DNA from: CALMEC01 sp963765105
GTDB lineage: Bacteria > Actinomycetota > Thermoleophilia > Miltoncostaeales > Miltoncostaeaceae
Length of the DNA stretch: 64,000 nucleotides
Direction: 5' to 3'
NCBI GenBank assembly: GCA_963765105.1
Contig: CAVXUW010000002.1
Span: forward strand, 806,001-870,000
The notes beneath the pieces are model-generated. The model ran no database searches. It saw only the letters and a list, made by a program, of their open reading frames with translations, and was not told the origin of the DNA. A program made the position numbers and the translations under genes. Positions 59,446 through 64,000 of this stretch are shown here, one piece after another; positions within the stretch are counted from its first letter, which is position 1, and each line of letters starts with the position of its first letter.

Positions 59446-60446
59446 TGGAACGCATCCTCATCGCGGCGATCAGCGCCGCAACTCTGCTGATGTTTCTGGG
59501 TCCCAAGTTCATCGAGTGGCTCCGTGCCAACGAGGTGGGGCAGTTCGTTCGCGCCGAGGGGCTCATCCCCGACGCCCACGCGAAGAAGCAGGGCACGCCG
59601 ACGATGGGTGGGGTGCTCATCCTGCTGGCGACGGCCATCCCATTCCTCATCCTTTCCACACGCAGCACTCAAGCGATGCTGGTGCTGGCAACCACGGTGG
59701 CCTGTGGGCTCATTGGGTTGGCCGACGACCTGATGAAGGTGTGGCGGCGCCGTTCCGGTGGACTGGCGGGTAAATGGCGCATGCTGCTTTTGCTCGTGAT
59801 CTCGATCATCTTCGTCATCGTCGCAGTGCGTGTCACCGGGTTTGAGACCACGCTGCAGGTTCCCATTGCCGATCGTGCCATCGAGGTGGGGCCGTACGTG
59901 TTCGGGGCCATCGTCTTCCTGGTCATCAGCGGCTTTGCCAACGCCGTGAACCTCACCGACGGCCTCGATGGCTTGGCCGCCGGCACCAGCGGCATCGTCC
60001 TGCTCACCTACACGGGCATGGCGTTCGTGGCGAGTCAAACCGTCGGCAACCCCATCTCAGGCCAACGTGACCTCGCCATTTTTTGCGCGTCGATGGTGGG
60101 TGCGTGTGTGGGCTTCCTCTGGTTCAATTCGTTCCCGGCGGCCGTATTCATGGGTGACACCGGCTCCTATGCGCTGGGTGGAGCCATCGCCAGCATGGCC
60201 GTCATGACCAAGACCGAGATTCTCCTCATCGCCATTGGCGGCATCTTTGTCCTGGAAGCCCTCTCGGTCATCGTCCAGGTGATCGTCTTCAAAAAGTTCC
60301 GTCGCCGCGTCTTCCTCATGACGCCCATCCACCACCACTTCGAGATGGCCGCCTGGAGCGAGACGAAAATCATCGTGCGTTTCTGGCTCATCGGTGCGCT
60401 GTTGGCGGCAACCGGGTTCACACTGTTCTTCCGAGACCTACCGTGA
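59445..60446 (+). CDS. mraY: Phospho-MurNAc-pentapeptide translocase MraY
   Basis: Makes lipid I by transferring phospho-MurNAc-pentapeptide to undecaprenyl phosphate. The 333-residue protein has about ten membrane helices and the cytoplasmic catalytic motifs KKQGTPTMGGVLIL, GLADDLMKVWRRR, ANAVNLTDGLDGLAAG, VFMGDTGSYALGG and the MTPIHHHFE histidine motif. Starts at the last base of the murF stop codon. Confidence 0.97.
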   Translation: MERILIAAISAATLLMFLGPKFIEWLRANEVGQFVRAEGLIPDAHAKKQGTPTMGGVLILLATAIPFLILSTRSTQAMLVLATTVACGLIGLADDLMKVWRRRSGGLAGKWRMLLLLVISIIFVIVAVRVTGFETTLQVPIADRAIEVGPYVFGAIVFLVISGFANAVNLTDGLDGLAAGTSGIVLLTYTGMAFVASQTVGNPISGQRDLAIFCASMVGACVGFLWFNSFPAAVFMGDTGSYALGGAIASMAVMTKTEILLIAIGGIFVLEALSVIVQVIVFKKFRRRVFLMTPIHHHFEMAAWSETKIIVRFWLIGALLAATGFTLFFRDLP

Positions 60447-61735
60447 AACGGGCGTTGGTCGTCGGGCTGGCGCGCTCAGGGCGTGCCGCGGCGCTGCTCC
60501 TGGCACGCGAGGGCTGGCAGGTCGTCGCCGTCGACGCGGTCAACGTCGATGGGACGGATTTGGTGGCGGCCGGAGTTGAGGTCCGGGTGCCATGGCACGC
60601 CCCAATCACCGATGTCGAGCTCGTCGTCAAGAGCCCCGGCGTTCCGGGCGAGTCGCCGCCGGTTGCGGCCGCACGGGTCGCGGGGATCCCGATCATCAGC
60701 GAGATCGAGCTTGCGGCTCAGCGTTTGCCGAACCCGCTCATTGCCGTGACCGGAACCAACGGTAAGACGACGACGACCGAGCTGACCGCCCACCTTCTGC
60801 GCACTGCGGGTGTCCCGGCCGAGGCATGTGGCAACCAAGGCACGCCGCTTGCTGACCGCGTGGGCAACGTCGACCCGGCCACGTGGATGGTGGTCGAGTG
60901 CTCCAGTTTTCAGCTCGAAGACATCACAACCTTTCATCCCCGTGCGGCCGTTCTGCTCAACATCACGCCCGATCACCTCGATCGGCACGGGTCGATGGAC
61001 GCCTACCTCGCCGCGAAGCTCCGCATTTTTGAGAACCAGGTTCCCGGCGACCTGGCGATCGTTCCACGCGATCTCGCCGGTCGGGTTCCGCACTCCCACG
61101 TCGTCGATGAGGGGCCGGCCGGGGAGGGGACGATCGCCTGGTCGACCGACGGCCTGTATCACCGCGATCTCGGACGGGTGACAACCTGGGACCGTGTGAC
61201 ACTCCGTGGCCGACACAACCGCCAAAACGCGATGGCGGCTGTAGCCCTCGCAGCTCATGCGGGAGCACTGCAGGAGGCGCTGGCCGAGGGGCTCTCCACC
61301 TTTCCCGGCGTTTCCCACCGGTTGGAGGTTGTCGCCACCAGCGGGGGAGTTACCTATGTCAACGATTCGAAGGCCACGAACCCGGATGCGACTCTGGCCG
61401 CCCTCGATGCCTATCCGCGGGGGGTTCACCTGATCCTTGGTGGCCGGGCGAAGGGGACCTCGTTCACCCCGGTCGCTGCCGCGTGCGGCGGGGTTGTTCG
61501 GGCTTACCTCATCGGCGAAGCCGCTGACGAGATCGCCGTGAGCTTGGACGCCGCTGCTGTCACCTACGAACGCTGCGAAACCCTGAACGCCGCCGTCGTC
61601 TCTGCCGCCGGAAACGCCGCCACGGGCGAGACGATCCTGCTGGCCCCGGCGTGCACCAGCTTCGACCAGTACCGAGACTTCGAAGAACGCGGCGACCACT
61701 TCCGCGCCCTGGCCGCGACCGTCACGCGCCGCTAA
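60443..61735 (+). CDS. murD: UDP-MurNAc-alanine-D-glutamate ligase MurD
   Basis: Adds D-Glu to UDP-MurNAc-L-Ala. The 430-residue Mur ligase has a short Rossmann head (ALVVGLARSGRAAALLLARE), VKSPGVPGESPPVAAAR, the ATP loop IAVTGTNGKTTTTELTAHLL, the CSSFQLEDI motif, LLNITPDHLDRHGSMDAY, and YVNDSKATNPDATLAALDAY with LILGGRAKG. GTG start overlaps mraY by 4 nt. In most dcw clusters ftsW follows immediately; here three foreign genes intervene. Confidence 0.96.
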   Translation: MKRALVVGLARSGRAAALLLAREGWQVVAVDAVNVDGTDLVAAGVEVRVPWHAPITDVELVVKSPGVPGESPPVAAARVAGIPIISEIELAAQRLPNPLIAVTGTNGKTTTTELTAHLLRTAGVPAEACGNQGTPLADRVGNVDPATWMVVECSSFQLEDITTFHPRAAVLLNITPDHLDRHGSMDAYLAAKLRIFENQVPGDLAIVPRDLAGRVPHSHVVDEGPAGEGTIAWSTDGLYHRDLGRVTTWDRVTLRGRHNRQNAMAAVALAAHAGALQEALAEGLSTFPGVSHRLEVVATSGGVTYVNDSKATNPDATLAALDAYPRGVHLILGGRAKGTSFTPVAAACGGVVRAYLIGEAADEIAVSLDAAAVTYERCETLNAAVVSAAGNAATGETILLAPACTSFDQYRDFEERGDHFRALAATVTRR

Positions 61736-61767
61736 CCCATCGCCTGGCGGCAATGTATCTAACTTGA

Positions 61768-61773
61768 TACTCT
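61768..61773 (+). promoter_or_regulatory. -10 element of the XRE/nucleotidyltransferase pair
   Basis: TACTCT ends 7 nt before ATG 61781, so the inserted pair has its own promoter apart from the dcw operon. Confidence 0.5.
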
Positions 61774-61780
61774 TGCGGCG

Positions 61781-62341
61781 ATGTCGATCATCAGAGAGAT
61801 CCGTGAGCGTTCGTTTCTCACCCAGCAGGCGCTCGCCGAACGCGCGGGAACATCGCGCACGAGGCTGTCTGCCTACGAGAACGGTCGAACGCATCCAGAA
61901 CTCGACACCATTGTGCGCATCGCAGATGCGGCCGGGCAGGAGCTTGCGGTTGTCCCCCGCGGGACCCGTGCGATCGCCGTCCGCATTGCGGAGGTTGGGC
62001 GTGCCGTCGCGGCGGGTGATACTGCGTGGGCGCTTCGACTGGTGGCGGAGCTCGTCTCCCTCATCCGACGGGGACACATCGGCATCGACGCCCTCGACGC
62101 CGACCCCGGCTCAGCAGGGGACTCGCGTTGGGACGCGCTCGTCGGGGGGGTCGCCGAGATGCTCTGCGGGGAACATGCTCATCCAACTCCTGGCTGGGCC
62201 AGTGCCCCGACACGGGTGCTTGGGGATCCGTGGTTTGTGACATCGCTGCGGTCGCTCCGACCATCCGTTTTTGTGACGACTCCCGCGGCCCTTGCGGCGC
62301 GCGGCGTTTTTCTCAGTGCCGACTCGCTCGGAAGTGTGTAG
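61781..62341 (+). CDS. XRE-family regulator, putative antitoxin
   Basis: A 186-residue protein with an N-terminal helix-turn-helix (MSIIREIRERSFLTQQALAE, RAGTSRTRLSAYENGRTHPE) and a C-terminal helical region with no named domain (AVAAGDTAWALRLVAELVSL). The next gene begins 3 nt after its stop. An XRE gene paired with a nucleotidyltransferase-like gene is the layout of several toxin-antitoxin systems, where the XRE protein is antitoxin and repressor. The role is inferred. Confidence 0.8.
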   Translation: MSIIREIRERSFLTQQALAERAGTSRTRLSAYENGRTHPELDTIVRIADAAGQELAVVPRGTRAIAVRIAEVGRAVAAGDTAWALRLVAELVSLIRRGHIGIDALDADPGSAGDSRWDALVGGVAEMLCGEHAHPTPGWASAPTRVLGDPWFVTSLRSLRPSVFVTTPAALAARGVFLSADSLGSV

Positions 62342-62344
62342 AGG

Positions 62345-62872
62345 ATGGATCGATCCATGATCCGCGAGGTCCTTGAGGAACTGGCTCGTGAGCTTGATGG
62401 TGAGGGCGTTCGGGGTGAGATCTTTTTGGTGGGAGGGGCGGCGATGGCGCTTGCCTACGCGACGCGCCGGTCGACGGCCGATCTTGATGCGATCTTCGAG
62501 CCGACCGACGTTGTGCGCCGCGCCGCCCAACGCATCGCCGCGCGACGTGGTTTGGAACCTGACTGGCTTAACGACGCCGTGAAGGGCTTTCTGCCCGGAG
62601 ACGACCCGAACGCTCTGGTGGCCCTCGACGTTCCCGGCCTGCGTGTGCGGGTTGCGTCACCGCGTTACCTGCTCGCGATGAAGCTCTTGGCCAGCCGTGT
62701 CGAGCGCGACGAGGATGACATCCGCGCCTTGCTTCGCCTCTGCGGCATTCAGCGATCCGAGGACGCACGTGACGTCGTCGAGGATCTCTACGGACCTCGG
62801 CCCGTCGACGTTCGCGTCCAGTTTCTGCTGCGGGAGCTTCTCGGCGAATCGATTGATCCGTCGGCGGAGTGA
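62345..62872 (+). CDS. DUF6036-like nucleotidyltransferase, putative toxin
   Basis: A 175-residue protein of the nucleotidyltransferase superfamily. The catalytic region is FLVGGAAMALAYATRRSTADLDAI, with GG followed by the D-x-D pair (DLD), and later VASPRYLLAMKLLASRVERD and EDDIRALLRL. This matches DUF6036/AbiEii-like proteins, some of which modify tRNA or nucleotides as toxins. The partner XRE gene is immediately upstream. Confidence 0.78.
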   Translation: MDRSMIREVLEELARELDGEGVRGEIFLVGGAAMALAYATRRSTADLDAIFEPTDVVRRAAQRIAARRGLEPDWLNDAVKGFLPGDDPNALVALDVPGLRVRVASPRYLLAMKLLASRVERDEDDIRALLRLCGIQRSEDARDVVEDLYGPRPVDVRVQFLLRELLGESIDPSAE

Positions 62873-62921
62873 CGCGCGTCGCCGCGCACGTGTACCCGCT
62901 TGTGTTTTGCCCCGGTTCGCA

Positions 62922-62927
62922 TAACGT
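62922..62927 (+). promoter_or_regulatory. -10 element of the SRPBCC gene
   Basis: TAACGT ends 7 nt before ATG 62935. Confidence 0.45.
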
Positions 62928-62934
62928 CCCAGCC

Positions 62935-63369
62935 ATGGCACGTTTTCTCACGACGGTCCCGTCGCTACTGGCTCCCGCGGATGCGTTCGCAAAGCTTGCT
63001 GCCTTCGAACGGGTTCCCGAGTGGGACCCGAACACAAGCGCCGGCACACGAGTAGGGGCCGAACTTGGTCTCGGTACCGAGTTCGACATCACCACGGTGT
63101 TCGGTGGCCGGACGTTGGAGCTGCGTTACCGCTTGACCGTCTATGAACCGAACACACAAATGGTGTTCGAGGCGACGATGCCCAACGGGACCCACCTGCG
63201 TGATGCGATCTCGTTTGCCTCAACGCCGACTGGCTGTGACGTCACCTACGACGCACGGATCACGCCCAAAGGCATTTGGAAGCTTGTCAACCCGGTGTTT
63301 CAGGTGGTCTTCGGCCGTATCGGGGCGAAGGTTGTCGAACCGCTCACCCGGTACCTCGCGACCCCCTGA
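62935..63369 (+). CDS. SRPBCC-family ligand-binding protein
   Basis: A 144-residue START/Bet v 1-like protein. The opening FLTTVPSLLAPADAFAKLAA with VPEWDPNTSAGTRV, the middle GTEFDITTVFGGRTLELRYR and the late GCDVTYDARITPKGIWKLVN, FGRIGAKVVEPLTRYL follow the polyketide-cyclase/SRPBCC pattern. Probably binds a hydrophobic ligand; no enzymatic residues can be named. It lies between the XRE/nucleotidyltransferase pair and ftsW. Confidence 0.8.
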   Translation: MARFLTTVPSLLAPADAFAKLAAFERVPEWDPNTSAGTRVGAELGLGTEFDITTVFGGRTLELRYRLTVYEPNTQMVFEATMPNGTHLRDAISFASTPTGCDVTYDARITPKGIWKLVNPVFQVVFGRIGAKVVEPLTRYLATP

Positions 63370-63447
63370 GGCCCGACCCGTGACGCGGGAACCGCCTGCG
63401 TATGACGCGGCCAGGGTCTCGTGGGGTCGCGTCGAACAACATGGGTG

Positions 63448-64000
63448 GTGACACGCACCCGGACAGCCCCTGCCGCACGCCCCCGCCCGAAAGGCAAAGG
63501 CGCTGCCCGCCGCAACGAGCGGGTCCTTCTGGCTGCGGTGTTCTCGCTGCTGTGCTTGGGATTGGTGATGGTTTACTCCGCCACGAGTGCGGAGGCGATC
63601 ATCCGGGACGGCGACGCGGGCGCACAGGTGACCCGTCAGATCATCTACGCGGTCATCGGCGTTGGCGGCCTCTTTCTTATCGCACGAATGAACCCGGCGG
63701 CGCTGCGACGGCTCGCGCCGATCGCTCTCGGTGGTTCGGTCGCGCTGCTGGCGGTTGTGCTGATCGCACCGTCCTCAATCGCGCCCAACATCAACGGTGC
63801 CACCCGCTGGCTCGTGCTCGGCGGCGCCCAGCTGCAGCCATCGGAGCTGGCCAAGCTCGGCATCATCCTCTGGGTGGCGGCAATGGTGGCTCGAAATCCG
63901 AAAGGGGTTTCAACCCCGAAAGGAATCGTCCCCTACGCCATTGTGACCGGAATCGTCGCTCTCTTGGTGCTTGTCGAACCGGACCTGGGGACCTCCGGAA
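63448..64000 (+). CDS. ftsW: Septal glycosyltransferase FtsW, 3' end outside window
   Basis: A SEDS-family polymerase of septal peptidoglycan, working with FtsI. The 184 residues present start with a basic head (RTRTAPAARPRPKGKGAARR) and show helix 1 with LLCLGLVMVYSATSAEAI, then PNINGATRWLVLGGAQLQPSELAKLGIIL (shown in part) and VEPDLGTS, all strongly conserved in FtsW/RodA. Position in the dcw cluster favours FtsW over RodA. GTG 63448 is used; GTG 63445 is equally possible. The gene continues past the right edge. Confidence 0.93.
   Translation, partial: MTRTRTAPAARPRPKGKGAARRNERVLLAAVFSLLCLGLVMVYSATSAEAIIRDGDAGAQVTRQIIYAVIGVGGLFLIARMNPAALRRLAPIALGGSVALLAVVLIAPSSIAPNINGATRWLVLGGAQLQPSELAKLGIILWVAAMVARNPKGVSTPKGIVPYAIVTGIVALLVLVEPDLGTSG

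Noticed and set aside
60476..62077. 533-codon open frame antisense to murD
   Set aside because: Spans murD and the XRE gene on the other strand and has no family pattern.
63003..63015. Possible second LexA box (GAACGGGTTC)
   Set aside because: The half-sites are separated by 2 nt, not 4, and it lies inside the SRPBCC coding region.

Overview
The window is a high-GC, gene-dense bacterial chromosome segment with no rRNA, prophage, insertion sequence or CRISPR array. The gene set points to Actinomycetota: a division and cell-wall (dcw) cluster with mraZ boxes, MurE carrying the DNPR motif of meso-diaminopimelate adders, an actinobacterial Tad pilus operon without an outer-membrane secretin, frequent GTG starts, an actinobacterial-type LexA box, and many genes with a TAnnnT -10 element only 6-10 nt before the start codon (leaderless transcription). 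The assortment (DUF1800/DUF1501, Cys-type CcmE, CcmF, Tad) would fit a deep lineage such as Thermoleophilia or Acidimicrobiia, but the class is an inference and not proven here.

Layout. 1-5 kb: end of an ATP-dependent DNA ligase, a DUF937/OmpA-domain membrane protein, tRNA-Pro(TGG), a Tat-exported beta-propeller, a nitroreductase-like protein. 5-11 kb: a LysR regulator, a hypothetical gene, and a minus-strand operon for export-linked proteins (GH26-like, DUF1800, DUF1501, blue-copper domain). 11-19.5 kb: a protein with GIKW repeats, MutS2, an SDR dehydrogenase, threonine dehydratase, a phosphohexomutase and a class III aminotransferase. 19.6-24.7 kb: cytochrome c maturation genes ccmE-ccmF-ccmI, then a strongly structured ~210-nt leader and two M23 peptidoglycan peptidases. 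24.7-29.4 kb: a UDGb-type uracil-DNA glycosylase, a membrane-fused spermidine-synthase-like protein, transaldolase and small genes. 29.5-41.3 kb: a sulfur and aspartate-family amino acid region (cystathionine beta-synthase, cystathionine gamma-synthase/lyase, homoserine dehydrogenase, lysA, thrC, thrB), interrupted by a vapBC-like module, followed by a cysteine-desulfurase-like protein, a divergent DHPS and GlpX. 42.2-49.4 kb: DUF192 protein and a translationally coupled Tad operon that opens with its own response regulator and soluble histidine kinase. 49.5-52 kb: a frameshifted Uma2 gene, a LysE exporter and a methyltransferase. 52-64 kb: the dcw cluster mraZ-rsmH-ftsL-ftsI-murE-murF-mraY-murD-(insertion of an XRE/nucleotidyltransferase pair plus an SRPBCC gene)-ftsW, the last cut by the window end.

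The most notable observations are: (1) a perfect LexA/SOS box that covers the -35 region of a small two-helix membrane protein encoded divergently from mraZ, a candidate DNA-damage-induced division inhibitor sited next to the division cluster; (2) the tandem-domain structured leader before an M23 peptidase whose strong ribosome binding site has no usual start codon at the expected distance; (3) a toxin-antitoxin-like pair inserted between murD and ftsW; (4) a Tad operon with built-in two-component regulators and an odd pilin-like peptide; (5) two one-base frameshifts in a Uma2 gene and a possible one-base slip in the DUF192 gene, which could be real decay or homopolymer sequencing error.
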